Positions 52,407-61,713 are shown, numbered from the stretch's first letter. The stretch is 64,000 bases of DNA from Geothrix sp. 21YS21S-2 (GCF_030846775.1 NZ_CP132910.1:4653001-4717000), one strand, 5' to 3'. The notes: generated by a model not told the origin, from the letters alone. Numbers and translations are program-made.

Positions 52407-53515
52407 CGCGCCTGCTCGCAATCGTCGAACGGGAGCTGCGCAAGTTCTTCCGCTCCCCCTCGCTCATGCTCACCGCCATGGTGTTCCCCCTCATCCAGCT
52501 GGTGATCCTCGGCAACGCCTTCGGCGGCAAGATCACCGACGCCCGGGTGGGCGTGGTGGACTACGACGGCGGCCCCCAGGCCCTGCGGGTCCACGAGGCC
52601 TTCGATTCCGTGGCCGCCAACATCCGCACCTTCCGCACCATCCCCTACGACAGCGACAAGCGGGCCCAGGAGGACGTGCGCTCCGGGCGCCTGGACGCGG
52701 CCGTGGTCATCCCCCCGCAGTACTCGCGCAGGGTGCTCAACGGGGAGAACCCCGCCATCGGGTTCGTGGTGGACAACTCAGACCAGTTCCTCAGCGGGAG
52801 CCTCACCGCGGAGATGCAGGCCCTGACCGAATCGCTGAACCGTCCCAGGGTGGACCAGCGGGTGGTGAACTCCGTGGCGCTTCGCATCGTGGAGCTGTAT
52901 CCCTTCGTCGAGTACATGAAATACCTGCTCCCGGGCTCGATCACCCTGGCCATGTTCGTCTCCGTCATGATCGGCGGCGGCATGCTCTACATCGACGACA
53001 AGGCCCGGGGCGTGCACGAGGGCTTCCTGGTCACGCCGATCACCAAGCTGGAACTGGTCCTGGGCCTGGTGGCCTCGGGGGCGATCAAGGCGATCCTGGC
53101 GGGGTTCGTGCTGACCATCCTGGGCAGCCTCATCGCGGGGATGGACGTCATCTTCCACCCCGCGCTCCTGCTGCAGCTGCTGCTGATGATCGTGGCGACG
53201 TCCTTCGCCTTCAACGCCCTGATGTTCCTCCTGATGGTGCGGGTGGAGGACCCCCTGGTGCCCCGGGCGATGTTCGGCATCCTGAACACGCTCCTCTACT
53301 TCCCCAGCGGCGCCATCTACCCCATCGCGGCCTTCCCCGCCTGGCTGCGGGCCATCGCCAGGGTGGATCCCTTCACCTACGCGGTGCACGGGTTCAAGGC
53401 CGTGCTCCTGAAGGACGCGGGCTTCGCGGCGCTGGCGCCGGACCTGGCCTACCTGGGCCTCATCGGAACGCTGGCGCTGGTGCTCGCGACCCGGCTCTTC
53501 AAGCGGACCCTCTAG
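52403..53515 (+). CDS. ABC-2-type permease (YbhS/YbhR-like)
   Basis: A 370-residue permease with one N-terminal helix (about 22-42), a large extracytoplasmic domain (about 45-170, GGKITDARVGVVDYDGG), and five C-terminal membrane segments with GARGVHEGFLVTPI-like ARGVHEGFLVTPITK, the cytosolic coupling motif. It starts in the ATPase stop (ATGA). Only one permease is present, so it probably homodimerises, unlike the E. coli YbhS/YbhR pair. The transported compound is unknown. Confidence 0.9.
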   Translation: MTRLLAIVERELRKFFRSPSLMLTAMVFPLIQLVILGNAFGGKITDARVGVVDYDGGPQALRVHEAFDSVAANIRTFRTIPYDSDKRAQEDVRSGRLDAAVVIPPQYSRRVLNGENPAIGFVVDNSDQFLSGSLTAEMQALTESLNRPRVDQRVVNSVALRIVELYPFVEYMKYLLPGSITLAMFVSVMIGGGMLYIDDKARGVHEGFLVTPITKLELVLGLVASGAIKAILAGFVLTILGSLIAGMDVIFHPALLLQLLLMIVATSFAFNALMFLLMVRVEDPLVPRAMFGILNTLLYFPSGAIYPIAAFPAWLRAIARVDPFTYAVHGFKAVLLKDAGFAALAPDLAYLGLIGTLALVLATRLFKRTL

Positions 53516-53593
53516 CCGGTTCCTCACGGATCAGTGTGAAGACCTCGAACCACCCTCACGATGACACCGCCAACGCCCCTGCCCGGAGTCCCC

Positions 53594-54370
53594 ATGCCGA
53601 ACTGGCGTACCCTCACGTGCCTGGCCGCCCTCGCGGCCCCCTCCCTCTCCGGCCAGGCGCCTCCCCCGGACCCCGCCGACACCCTGGCCACGGCGAGACG
53701 CCACCTCCAGGAATGGCGCAGGTCCATCCAGGCCGAGCTGATGGATGACTGGGGCCAGCTGGCGCGCTACCGGGACGCCAACGCCAGGCTCAAGGCGCCC
53801 CGCCCCGGGGAGGACCGCGTGGTGTTCCTGGGCGACTCCATCACGGACATATGGGACCTGGCGGCGAGCTTTCCAGGGCGGCCCTACGTGAACCGCGGCA
53901 TCAGCGGACAGACCACGGGCCAGATGCTCCTGCGCTTTCGCCAGGACGTGGTGGCCCTGCACCCCCGTGCGGTCGTCATCCTCGCGGGGACCAACGACAT
54001 CGCCGGAAACACGGGTCCCATCGCCCTCGAGGACATCGAGGCCAATCTCGCCTCCATGGCCGACCTGGCCGTGGCCAACGGGATCCGCCCCGTCCTTTGC
54101 ACCGTCCTGCCCGTCCACAACGACACCGAGGCCTCCCGGGACTACTTCGTCACGCGGCCCCTGGACCGCATCCAGGCCCTGGACCGGTGGATCCGGTCCC
54201 ACTGCGAGCACAAGCACCTGGAGCTGGCGGATCTCCATGCGGCCACCGTGGACGGCCGCGGCCAGCTCAAGCGCGCCCTGGCCGACGACGGGCTCCACCC
54301 GAACGCCGCGGGCTACGCCGTCGTGGCGCCCCTGGTGGAAGCCGCCCTGCGCAGGGCCCTGGCCCGCTGA
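53594..54370 (+). CDS. Secreted SGNH/GDSL-family hydrolase
   Basis: A 258-residue protein with a signal peptide (cleavage near SLSGQA, about residue 20; start at 53594 with CGGAG). All SGNH blocks are present: VFLGDSITD (Ser, about residue 80), GISGQTT (Gly), ILAGTNDI (Asn) and DGLHPNAAGY (Asp/His). It resembles platelet-activating-factor-acetylhydrolase-like and carbohydrate esterases. The likely role is deacylation of a lipid or polysaccharide in the periplasm or outside. It follows the exporter operon after 78 nt and may be independent. Confidence 0.88.
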   Translation: MPNWRTLTCLAALAAPSLSGQAPPPDPADTLATARRHLQEWRRSIQAELMDDWGQLARYRDANARLKAPRPGEDRVVFLGDSITDIWDLAASFPGRPYVNRGISGQTTGQMLLRFRQDVVALHPRAVVILAGTNDIAGNTGPIALEDIEANLASMADLAVANGIRPVLCTVLPVHNDTEASRDYFVTRPLDRIQALDRWIRSHCEHKHLELADLHAATVDGRGQLKRALADDGLHPNAAGYAVVAPLVEAALRRALAR

Positions 54371-54380
54371 GGGGACAGGG

Positions 54381-54411
54381 CGCCGGCGGCCGGTGCATCC
54401 GCGCGCCGGCG
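54381..54411. terminator. Palindromic hairpin between convergent genes
   Basis: CGCCGGCG occurs at 54381-54388 and again at 54404-54411. The motif is its own reverse complement, so the two copies form an 8-bp stem around a 15-nt loop in the 44-nt gap between the SGNH hydrolase and the convergent PPTase gene. Neither side has a clear U-run. Confidence 0.4.
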
Positions 54412-54414
54412 AAG

Positions 54415-54963
54415 TCACTCTCCCCACGCGAGGGCAAGGATCAGCCCTTCCGCCAGCCCCCCTCCGTCCGACACGTGCACGTGCCAGCCCTCCGGCGGGG
54501 ATGGGCACCCCAGGACGCGGGACGGCCTGAGGCCCTCCCCGTCGGGCTCCAGCTCCACCGCCCCGGGATCCAGGGAGAGGCCCATGCCCAGGGCCTTCAG
54601 GAGCGCCTCCCGGCAGGCCCACACCTGGAAGAGCCGCCGGCGCCTGGACGCCTCGGGCACGCTTTCCAGCCAGGCCCGCTCCCCGGGGGACGCGAGATCC
54701 AGGAGGCCCCGGGTGGGGATCCCGGAGCGGGGATCCACCAGGTCCACCCCCACCCGCCCCGTGAGCCGCAGGGCCACGGCGGCCACCGCGCCGCAGCGGC
54801 CGAGGCTGACCTGCACCGGGACCCCGCCGGCCTCGGCCCGGGGCCGGCCGTGGGCGTCGTGGCCGGAGAAGGCCGCGGGGACGGCCAGACCCAGCTCCCG
54901 GGCGAGCCCGGGCAGGGCGGCGGCCTCGGAAAAGGCGGGGGTGCACGCGAAGGCGGGCCTCAC
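54415..54963 (-). CDS. Sfp-type 4'-phosphopantetheinyl transferase
   Basis: A 182-residue protein starting at a GTG inside the synthetase stop (GTGA). The Mg-binding motif GVDLVDP (about residue 75) and WACREALLKALG (about 118-129; canonical W..KEA..K) identify the family. The stretch PVQVSLGRCGAVAAVAL corresponds to the CoA-contact S-H-s region, in which His is replaced by Gly. At 182 residues it is shorter than Sfp (about 224). Overlap with the Pls-like gene makes it the probable activator of that enzyme's carrier domain. Confidence 0.86.
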   Translation of the reverse strand: MRPAFACTPAFSEAAALPGLARELGLAVPAAFSGHDAHGRPRAEAGGVPVQVSLGRCGAVAAVALRLTGRVGVDLVDPRSGIPTRGLLDLASPGERAWLESVPEASRRRRLFQVWACREALLKALGMGLSLDPGAVELEPDGEGLRPSRVLGCPSPPEGWHVHVSDGGGLAEGLILALAWGE

Positions 54964-57900
54964 CCGACCCTCCGCGCGGGGCTGCCGTGCCAGCGGCTGC
55001 CCGCGGGCAGGACCTCGCCCTTCATCAGAAGGGAGAGATCCCCCAGGTGCGAGCCGGGCTCCATGCGGGTGCCGTAGAGGACCACGGCGTCGGTGCCCAC
55101 GGAACAGCCCGCGCCCAGGTCGATGGTGGACATCTTCATGACCCGGTCCTCGAAGAGGTGGGTCTGGATGGTGCAGTCCGGGCCCAGGCAGGCGCCGTCG
55201 CCGATGCGCACCAGGTCGAACTCCGTCATCCAGATGCTCTCCATGTGCACGCCCCGGCCGATGCGGGCGCCCAGGAGGCGGAAATAGAGGGGCAGAAGGG
55301 CGGTGCCCTGGCAGAGGTTCAGCAGCCAGGAGGCGGCCAGGTTCTCGTGGAGCGCCGACACCAGCTCGGTGCGCCACACGAAGCCGCACCAGAGGGGTTT
55401 CTCGCAGGGGCGGTAGCGGCCGATGAGGAGCCATTTCATGCCCACGGCGAACGCGCACGCCGCCACGCCCGCGGCGAAGTACAGGAACGGGAAGAGGAGG
55501 ATCGCGGCCGCGATGCCGAAGCCCTCCTCCAGGAGGGTCAGCGTGGTGAGCATCAGGCAGGTGAGGAGGGCATAGGCCATGGCGGGCAGCGTCACCCGGA
55601 AGAACTCGATGCAGAGGCGCAGGGCCACCAGCCTCCGGCCGGGGGTGAAGGTCCGGTCGTCGCCGAACCCCTCGGCGTGGTGGCGCCTGGGGAGGTAGAT
55701 GGCGGGGGAGCCCAGCCAGGAGGCGTCGACCCGCGCGGCCTCGGCGGGGTCCAGGGGCGGAACGGACAGGACGCCCACCAGGGCGAGGTCGCCCAGCGCC
55801 GTGCCCCCGGGCACGGCGGAACTGTTGCCCACGAAGGCGCGCCGGCCCACCCGGGTCGGCGCCAGGGTGACGCGGCCCAGGTCGTAGCGGGGCGTGCCCA
55901 GGGAGGCGGCGTCGGCGATGAAGGTCTCCTCCCCGATGTCCAGGAGGTCCGGCGTGGCCGCGCCCGCGGTGGAGATCTCGGCGCGCCGGCCGATCCTCGC
56001 GCCCAGGGCCCGGAACCAGGGGTTCAGGTAGAGGGTGGCGTAGAGGGGTCCCAGCAGGTCCAGGGAGACTTCCATCAGCTGGTCGACGAACCACTTCCGG
56101 AGGTAGTAGGCGGAGGTGAGGTCGTAGGTGCCGGCCCGCACCCTGCCGATGACCAGGCGCTTGACGCCGATGATGATCAGGGCCAGGAGCAGCACGTAGG
56201 AGATGGCCGCCAGGGGGACCGCCCACAGGTAGCCGAAGTACCCGGGGATGTCGACCCACAGCTCGTTCAGGAGCATCATGCCGGGAAGGATGGAGCACAG
56301 GAAGACCACCGGCACCATGAAGGCCGCCAGGCCCTGGGCCACCGCCATGGCCAGGATGCGGGGGCGCCCCGGCCGGGACGGGGCCAGGCCGGCGCGGTCG
56401 GGCCCCGGCAGGGGCAGGGCGGGGGAGCCCACCCAGTGCCGGTCGGCGGGGATGCGGCCGCCTTCGGGGAGCATGCTCAGGTCGCCCAGCTCCGAGCCGT
56501 CCTCCATGACCGTGCCCGGGGCCAGCACGGCCCGGGCGCCCACGCAGCAGCGGGAGCCGACCTTGATGGGGCCCAGGCGCAGGGCGCCGTCCTCGATGAC
56601 GTAGGCTTCCAGCCGGGCCTCCACGCCGATGCAGGTGTCCGAGCCCACCTCGAGGAGGTCGAAGCCCCGGACGCAGTCCGTGGCGAAGTGGGTGTGCCGG
56701 CCCACCCGGGCCCCCATGAGGCGCAGGTAGGCGCGCATCCACGGCGTGCCCACCAGGTAGCCCGTGGGGGTCGCGGCCTGGATGCGGGTCGCCAGCCACC
56801 AGCGCAGGTGGTAGGCGCCCCAGAGCGGGTGGGTTCCCGCCCGCACCCGGCCCAGGAGGAGCCACTTGGCGGCGATGGACAGGAGGAACATGGCGGGGTT
56901 CAGGAGCAGGATGACTCCGGTGGCCGCGGCCAGGGCCGGGCCCCGGTCGTGGTCGTGGTCGATGAGCCAGCTGTAGGTGAGGTAGGGAGCCAGCCACTGG
57001 AGTCCGAAGTAGCCCAGGAGGGGGAAGAGCCCGGCGGCCTGGGCCCCCTGGCAGAGCCACCTTGCGAAGCGGGGCCTCGGGGCGGTCACGGCCGCCGGCG
57101 CCTGGGGTCCGGGGCTGCGGGCGTCCATTTCCCTCGCCAGGAGGCGCACCGTGGGGAAGGCGTACACGTCGGGCACGGAGAGCCCCAGGAAGTCGCCGGC
57201 CCTGCGCAGCTCGGAGACCATGACGGCCGCCAGCAGGGAGTGGCCCCCCAGGTCCGTGAAGAAGTCCTGGTCCAGGCCCACCGCGTCCAGCTGGAAGAGC
57301 CGGCCCCAGGCTTCGGCCAGGGCCCGCTCCCGGCTCGAGCCGGGGGCCTCCGGTGCCCGGGCGGCGGCGGCCCGGGGCGGGGGCGCCGGCAGGGCCTTGC
57401 GGTCGAGCTTGCCGCTGGGCAGGGTGGGCAGGGCCTCCAGGGCGACGATGCGGGCCGGGATCATGTAGGGGGGGAGGGTCCTGCGCAGGGCGGCCCGGAG
57501 CCCGTCCTCGTCGGCCGGGCCCGGGACCACGTAGCCCACGAGCTGGTCGGGCCCGTCCCCGCCCAGCACCGCCGCGGCCGCCGCCAGCACGCCGGGCGCG
57601 GCGCGCAGGGCGGCCTCGATCTCGCCCAGCTCAACCCGGAAGCCGCGGAGCTTGACCTGGTCGTCGAAGCGCCCCAGGAACACCAGGTCGCCGTTGGCGT
57701 CCAGGCGCACCCTGTCGCCGGTGCGGTAGAGGCGCTCCGTGCCGGGGCCGTCCGCATAGGGGTTGGGCGGGAAGCGCTCCGCGGTGAGGTCCGGCAGGCC
57801 CAGGTAGCCGATGGCCAGGCCGATGCCCGAGAGGCACAGCTCCCCTTCGTCCGCGGGGCCCAGCTCCCCGTCCAGGACGTAGGTCCGCATGTTGGGGATG

Positions 57901-58871
57901 GCCTTGCCGATGGTGACGGGCCGGTCCGGGGACAGATCGGTCCAGGTGGCGATGACGCAGGCCTCCGTGGGTCCGTAGGTGTTCACCATGCGCCGCGAGG
58001 TCGCCCAGCGCCGCACCAGGTCCCGGGGGCAGGCCTCGCCGCCCAGGATGAGGAGCCGCAGGGAAGGCACATCCTCGTCGAAGGTGCCCAGGAGGGTGGG
58101 GACGGTGGAGACCACCGTGACGCCCCGCTCCCTCAGCCAGGAGGGAAGGGCGGGGCCGCTCTTGACCACCGCGGCGCCCGCGGCCACCAGGGCCGCGCCC
58201 GCGTGCCAGGCCAGCCAGACCTCCTCCACCGAGGCGTCGAAGGCCAGGGAGAAGCCCTGGAAGACCCGGTCCTCGGCGGTCACCCCGAAGATCCGGCCTT
58301 CGGCGCGCACCAGGTTGCACACGGCGCGGTGCGCCACGGCCACACCCTTGGGGCGGCCCGTGGACCCGCTGGTGAAGATGGCGTAGCAGGGATCGGAGGG
58401 CCGCGCCCTCCGGGGGGGCCGGGTGGAGGGCAGCGCCGCCAGGGCCCCGGCCTCCTCCTCCAGGAGGACCGGCGTCCAGGGCCCTTCGGCGATCTGGGCG
58501 GCGGGGCCCATGGAGGTCACCAGGAGGCGGGCCCCGGAATCCAGGAGGATGGCCCGCACGCGGTCGGGGGGATAGTCCGGGTCCAGGGGCACGTAGGCCG
58601 CCCCGGCCTTGAGAACGGCCAGCAGGGCGGTGAGGGCCTCGGCTCCCCGGGGCAGGAGGAGGGCCACGTAGGTCCCGGGCCCCGCCCCCCGCTCCATGAG
58701 GAGGCGGGCGAGGCGGTTGGCCCGGGCGTCCAGCTCCCGGTAGGAGAGGCTGCGGCCCTCGAACTCCACGGCCGTGCGATCCCCCCACCGGTCCGCGGTG
58801 GCTTCGAAGAGTTCCGGGAGCAGCTCGTCCCTCACGAGATCCGGGGCGGCTGGCATCTGGGGGGTTGGCAC
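54960..58871 (-). CDS. Pls/PosA-family non-ribosomal peptide synthetase (poly-amino-acid synthetase-like)
   Basis: A 1303-residue membrane-bound NRPS with GTG start (AGGTCC upstream; ATG at 58856 possible). The adenylation domain (15-500) has YAIFTSGSTGRPKG (A3), NTYGPTE (A5), YRTGD (A7) and PSGKLDRKAL (A10 Lys488). The carrier domain (515-585) has Ser545 in LGGHSLL. Then come three tandem modules of about 150-160 residues, each preceded by two membrane helices (helices near 613-632/645-673, 840-865/878-905, 1088-1110/1117-1148) and each opening with GR(V/Y)R(A/P). This is the layout of epsilon-poly-L-lysine synthetase (Pls, 1319 residues in Streptomyces), where the three modules join monomers iteratively. 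By-eye pocket residues are D212, A213, E216, S255, I275, G277, T298, V306, I307, K488; the acidic E216 would suit a basic amino acid. The substrate is unproven. Confidence 0.9.
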   Translation of the reverse strand: MPTPQMPAAPDLVRDELLPELFEATADRWGDRTAVEFEGRSLSYRELDARANRLARLLMERGAGPGTYVALLLPRGAEALTALLAVLKAGAAYVPLDPDYPPDRVRAILLDSGARLLVTSMGPAAQIAEGPWTPVLLEEEAGALAALPSTRPPRRARPSDPCYAIFTSGSTGRPKGVAVAHRAVCNLVRAEGRIFGVTAEDRVFQGFSLAFDASVEEVWLAWHAGAALVAAGAAVVKSGPALPSWLRERGVTVVSTVPTLLGTFDEDVPSLRLLILGGEACPRDLVRRWATSRRMVNTYGPTEACVIATWTDLSPDRPVTIGKAIPNMRTYVLDGELGPADEGELCLSGIGLAIGYLGLPDLTAERFPPNPYADGPGTERLYRTGDRVRLDANGDLVFLGRFDDQVKLRGFRVELGEIEAALRAAPGVLAAAAAVLGGDGPDQLVGYVVPGPADEDGLRAALRRTLPPYMIPARIVALEALPTLPSGKLDRKALPAPPPRAAAARAPEAPGSSRERALAEAWGRLFQLDAVGLDQDFFTDLGGHSLLAAVMVSELRRAGDFLGLSVPDVYAFPTVRLLAREMDARSPGPQAPAAVTAPRPRFARWLCQGAQAAGLFPLLGYFGLQWLAPYLTYSWLIDHDHDRGPALAAATGVILLLNPAMFLLSIAAKWLLLGRVRAGTHPLWGAYHLRWWLATRIQAATPTGYLVGTPWMRAYLRLMGARVGRHTHFATDCVRGFDLLEVGSDTCIGVEARLEAYVIEDGALRLGPIKVGSRCCVGARAVLAPGTVMEDGSELGDLSMLPEGGRIPADRHWVGSPALPLPGPDRAGLAPSRPGRPRILAMAVAQGLAAFMVPVVFLCSILPGMMLLNELWVDIPGYFGYLWAVPLAAISYVLLLALIIIGVKRLVIGRVRAGTYDLTSAYYLRKWFVDQLMEVSLDLLGPLYATLYLNPWFRALGARIGRRAEISTAGAATPDLLDIGEETFIADAASLGTPRYDLGRVTLAPTRVGRRAFVGNSSAVPGGTALGDLALVGVLSVPPLDPAEAARVDASWLGSPAIYLPRRHHAEGFGDDRTFTPGRRLVALRLCIEFFRVTLPAMAYALLTCLMLTTLTLLEEGFGIAAAILLFPFLYFAAGVAACAFAVGMKWLLIGRYRPCEKPLWCGFVWRTELVSALHENLAASWLLNLCQGTALLPLYFRLLGARIGRGVHMESIWMTEFDLVRIGDGACLGPDCTIQTHLFEDRVMKMSTIDLGAGCSVGTDAVVLYGTRMEPGSHLGDLSLLMKGEVLPAGSRWHGSPARRVG

Positions 58872-58934
58872 AGCGGACCTCGGGGGCTGGGGGGCGTCCC
58901 TGGAGTGACCCGGCGAACCCTCCGGGCGTTTAGG

Positions 58935-59687
58935 CTAGGGCATCAACATGCCGCCGTTCACGCTGAGCACCTGGCCGGTCATGTACTCCGCCTCGTCGGA
59001 AGCCAGGAAGGAGACGGCGTTCGCGATGTCGGCGGGGGTGCCCATGCGGCCCAGGGGGATCTGGCGGTTGAACTCGGCCTTCACGTCCTCGGGGAGCTTG
59101 TCGGTCATGGCGGTGGCGATGTAGCCGGGGGCCACGGCGTTGCAGGTGATGTTGCGGCTCGCGAACTCCCGGGCCACGGTCTTGGTGAGGCCGATCAGGC
59201 CCGCCTTGGAGGCCACGTAGTTGCTCTGGCCGGCGTTGCCCATCTGGCCCACCACGGAGACGATGTTGATGATCCGGCCCCAGCGCTGCTTCATCATCGC
59301 CTTGGCCACGGCCTGGGTGGCCAGCCAGGAGCCCTTGAGGTTGATGTCGAGCACCAGCTCGAACTCCTCCTCCTTCATCTGGATCATCAGCTTGTCCTTG
59401 GTGATGCCGGCGTTGTTCACCAGGATGTGGAGGGCGCCGTGGCGCTCGAGGACGGTGGCGACGGCGGCGCGGATGCTCTCCCCGTCCCGCATGTCCAGGA
59501 GGACGTAGTCGGCCTGGCCGCCCTGGGCCTGGATGCCGGCGACGACCTGCTTGAGGTCCTCCTCGGTGGAGGGCAGGCTGGCGCACACGGCGAAGGCGCC
59601 CTGGCGGGCCAGATTCCGGGCGATGGTCTCGCCGATGCCCTGGCTGGCGCCGGTGATGAGGGCGATCTTGCCTTTGAGTTCGAACAT
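58935..59687 (-). CDS. fabG: 3-oxoacyl-[acyl-carrier-protein] reductase
   Basis: A 250-residue classical SDR. The cofactor loop is GASQGIGE (about residues 13-20), then NNAGITKDKLMIQM (FabG-typical), Ser in NIVSVVGQMGN, the catalytic Tyr-Lys in SNYVASKAGLIGLTK, and IATAMTDKLP with the C-terminal GGMLM. It reduces 3-oxoacyl-ACP with NADPH. CGGAG precedes the ATG. It lies 63 nt upstream of the Pls-like gene on the same strand. No other fab gene is near, so it may serve general fatty-acid synthesis or supply the cluster. Confidence 0.92.
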   Translation of the reverse strand: MFELKGKIALITGASQGIGETIARNLARQGAFAVCASLPSTEEDLKQVVAGIQAQGGQADYVLLDMRDGESIRAAVATVLERHGALHILVNNAGITKDKLMIQMKEEEFELVLDINLKGSWLATQAVAKAMMKQRWGRIINIVSVVGQMGNAGQSNYVASKAGLIGLTKTVAREFASRNITCNAVAPGYIATAMTDKLPEDVKAEFNRQIPLGRMGTPADIANAVSFLASDEAEYMTGQVLSVNGGMLMP

Positions 59688-59778
59688 GGGGACTCCGTAA
59701 ACGATAGTTGGAAAGTCTAGCACCCGGGACCGGCCTTTGCTCAGAAGGCGTAGGATGGGAGGGACACCCGGAGCCCCC

Positions 59779-61110
59779 ATGCGCCTCGCCCTGTATCTGC
59801 CCCTCGCCCTGGCCCTGGGCGCCCAGGTCCCGACCCCCCCCACGGCCAAGGACATGGCGGGCCACGTGGAGTCGGCCCGCCTGCGCCGGACCGTGGAACG
59901 GCTGGCGGCCTTCGGCACCCGGCATTCCCTCTCGAAGAGCTCCACCGAGGCCCATGGCATCGTCGCGGCCCGGAACTGGCTCATCGGCGAGACCCGGAAC
60001 CTCGCCATGCTGCCGGGCTCCCGCCTCATCCCCTTCGAGGACCGCTTCGTCCAGGAGCCCGGGCCCCGGGTCCCCAAGGCCACCGAGATGGTCAACGTCG
60101 GGGTCCTGTTGCCGGCCCTGGATCCCTCCCGGGTGAAGGACGCCCTGGTGGTGTGCGGCCACTACGACAGCCGCGCCTCGGACGTCATGGACGCCGAGAC
60201 CGACGCCCCCGGGGCCGTGGACAACGCCAGCGGCGTGGCGCTGACCCTGGAGATGGCCTACGTCATGGCCGCCGACCGCACCGCCATCAACATCTACTTC
60301 GTGGCCACCGCCGGCGAGGAGCAGGGCCTGCTGGGCGCGGCCCACCTGGCGAAACGGCTCAAGGCCGAGGGCGTCAACGTCATCGCCATGCTGGCCGCGG
60401 ACACCGTGGGCAACACCTCCGGTCCCGGTGGCGCCAAGATCAACACCACCGTCCGCGTCTTCTCCGAGGGCGTGCCCACCGCGGAGACCGAGGCCCAGAA
60501 GCAGGCCCGGGAGTCCCTGGGCGGCGAGAACGACTCCCCGAGCCGGGAGTTCGCGCGGTACCTCAAACGGTTCGGGGAGCGCTTCGCGGACCAGCTGGAG
60601 ATGAAGGTGATGCTGAGGCGGGACCGGGTGGGCCGGGGCGGCGACCATCTCGCCTTCAACCGGGAAGGGTTCCCCGCGGCCCGGGTCACCGAGACCCAGG
60701 AGAACTTCGACCGCCAGCACCAGAACCCCCGCATCGAGGGCGGGCGCACCTACGGGGACTCCCCGGCCTTTTTCGACCCGGGCTACTGCGCCAAGATCAC
60801 CCGCGAGATGGTGGGCGCCTTCCACGGGCTGGCCCTGGCTCCCGAGGCACCGCGGGACGTCGTCCTCTCCGGCGCGGCGACGAACGACGCCCGGCTGAGC
60901 TGGGCCCCCGTCACCGACCCCCGCGTGGCCTCCATCGTGGTCTACCGGCGCAACGCCGACGGCGTGGTCTGGCAGGAAGGCATGCCCGTGCCCATCGGGA
61001 ACAGCACGGTCCTGCCCGGCGTGGGCACGGACAACTACTTTTTCGCCGTGGCCACCCGGGACCGGGACGGCAACGAATCCCTGCCCGTCGCGCCTTCCCG
61101 GGCGCAGTGA
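59779..61110 (+). CDS. Secreted M28-family zinc aminopeptidase
   Basis: A 443-residue protein with a signal peptide (LALYLPLALALGAQ). The binuclear zinc site is complete: His128 (CGHYDSR), Asp148 (GAVDNASG), the catalytic Glu180 and ligand Glu181 (TAGEEQG), Asp208 (AADTVGN) and His290 (GGDHLAF). A C-terminal fibronectin-III-like module (about 360-443: RLSWAPVTDPRVASIVVYRR) ends the protein. It removes N-terminal residues from peptides outside the cytoplasm. It is divergent from fabG with a 91-nt gap. Confidence 0.9.
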   Translation: MRLALYLPLALALGAQVPTPPTAKDMAGHVESARLRRTVERLAAFGTRHSLSKSSTEAHGIVAARNWLIGETRNLAMLPGSRLIPFEDRFVQEPGPRVPKATEMVNVGVLLPALDPSRVKDALVVCGHYDSRASDVMDAETDAPGAVDNASGVALTLEMAYVMAADRTAINIYFVATAGEEQGLLGAAHLAKRLKAEGVNVIAMLAADTVGNTSGPGGAKINTTVRVFSEGVPTAETEAQKQARESLGGENDSPSREFARYLKRFGERFADQLEMKVMLRRDRVGRGGDHLAFNREGFPAARVTETQENFDRQHQNPRIEGGRTYGDSPAFFDPGYCAKITREMVGAFHGLALAPEAPRDVVLSGAATNDARLSWAPVTDPRVASIVVYRRNADGVVWQEGMPVPIGNSTVLPGVGTDNYFFAVATRDRDGNESLPVAPSRAQ

Positions 61111-61167
61111 ATCAACGTTCAACCCGGGCCCCGCTCGCCTGGTCAAAGGCTCAACGAAAGGGATACC

Positions 61168-61713
61168 ATGCGCGTCCTCCTTCCCTGCCTCGCGATCCTG
61201 GCCCTGTCCCTGGGGTGCGCGGGCCCCGAGCTTCACTTCGACTACGACGTCAAGGCCAACTACCAGGCCTATCACGCCTACGACTGGTACGCCGCCTCCA
61301 AGGCCGCCCCGGGGAACCCCCTCCTGGACAACCGGGTGCGGCGGGCCGTGGAGGCCGAACTGGCCCTGCGCGGCTTCAAGCGCGAGACCACGGCCGATCC
61401 CGAGTTCCTGGTCACCTACTACCCCGTCCTCACCGCCCGCGGGCGGTCCAGGGGCGCCTTCAGCATCGGCCTGGGCATGGGCGGGCCCGTGGGCCTGGGG
61501 CTGGGCCTCGCAGCTCCCCTGACGGCCCGGCCGTCCGGCCAGATCACGTCCATCGTATTGGAAATCAAAGACTTCAAGACCCAGCAGCTGGTCTGGAAGG
61601 CGGCTGCCGGGGAGGTCCTGGACGGATCCGAGACCCCCGAGGAAGCCGATGCCGCCGTCACGGACGCCGTGAAGAAGCTGCTGAAGCGCTTCCCCCCTAC
61701 TTCAAACTCCTGA
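61168..61713 (+). CDS. DUF4136-type lipoprotein
   Basis: A 181-residue lipoprotein with lipobox LSLGC (Cys17). The mature part follows the DUF4136 pattern: DYDVKANYQAYHAYDW, then NRVRRAVEAELALRGF, DPEFLVTYY and the C-terminal AVTDAVKKLLKRFPP. It has a Gly-rich loop (GLGMGGPVGLGLGLA, about 103-117). The family's function is unknown; it is periplasmic-facing and often in outer membranes. Its last 17 nt overlap the convergent hydrolase-like gene. Confidence 0.85.
   Translation: MRVLLPCLAILALSLGCAGPELHFDYDVKANYQAYHAYDWYAASKAAPGNPLLDNRVRRAVEAELALRGFKRETTADPEFLVTYYPVLTARGRSRGAFSIGLGMGGPVGLGLGLAAPLTARPSGQITSIVLEIKDFKTQQLVWKAAAGEVLDGSETPEEADAAVTDAVKKLLKRFPPTSNS

Noticed and set aside
58935-60095. 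N-terminal extension of FabG by about 136 codons
   Set aside because: Homology begins exactly at the ATG at 59687, which has a CGGAG site. The extension covers the opposing M28 peptidase gene.
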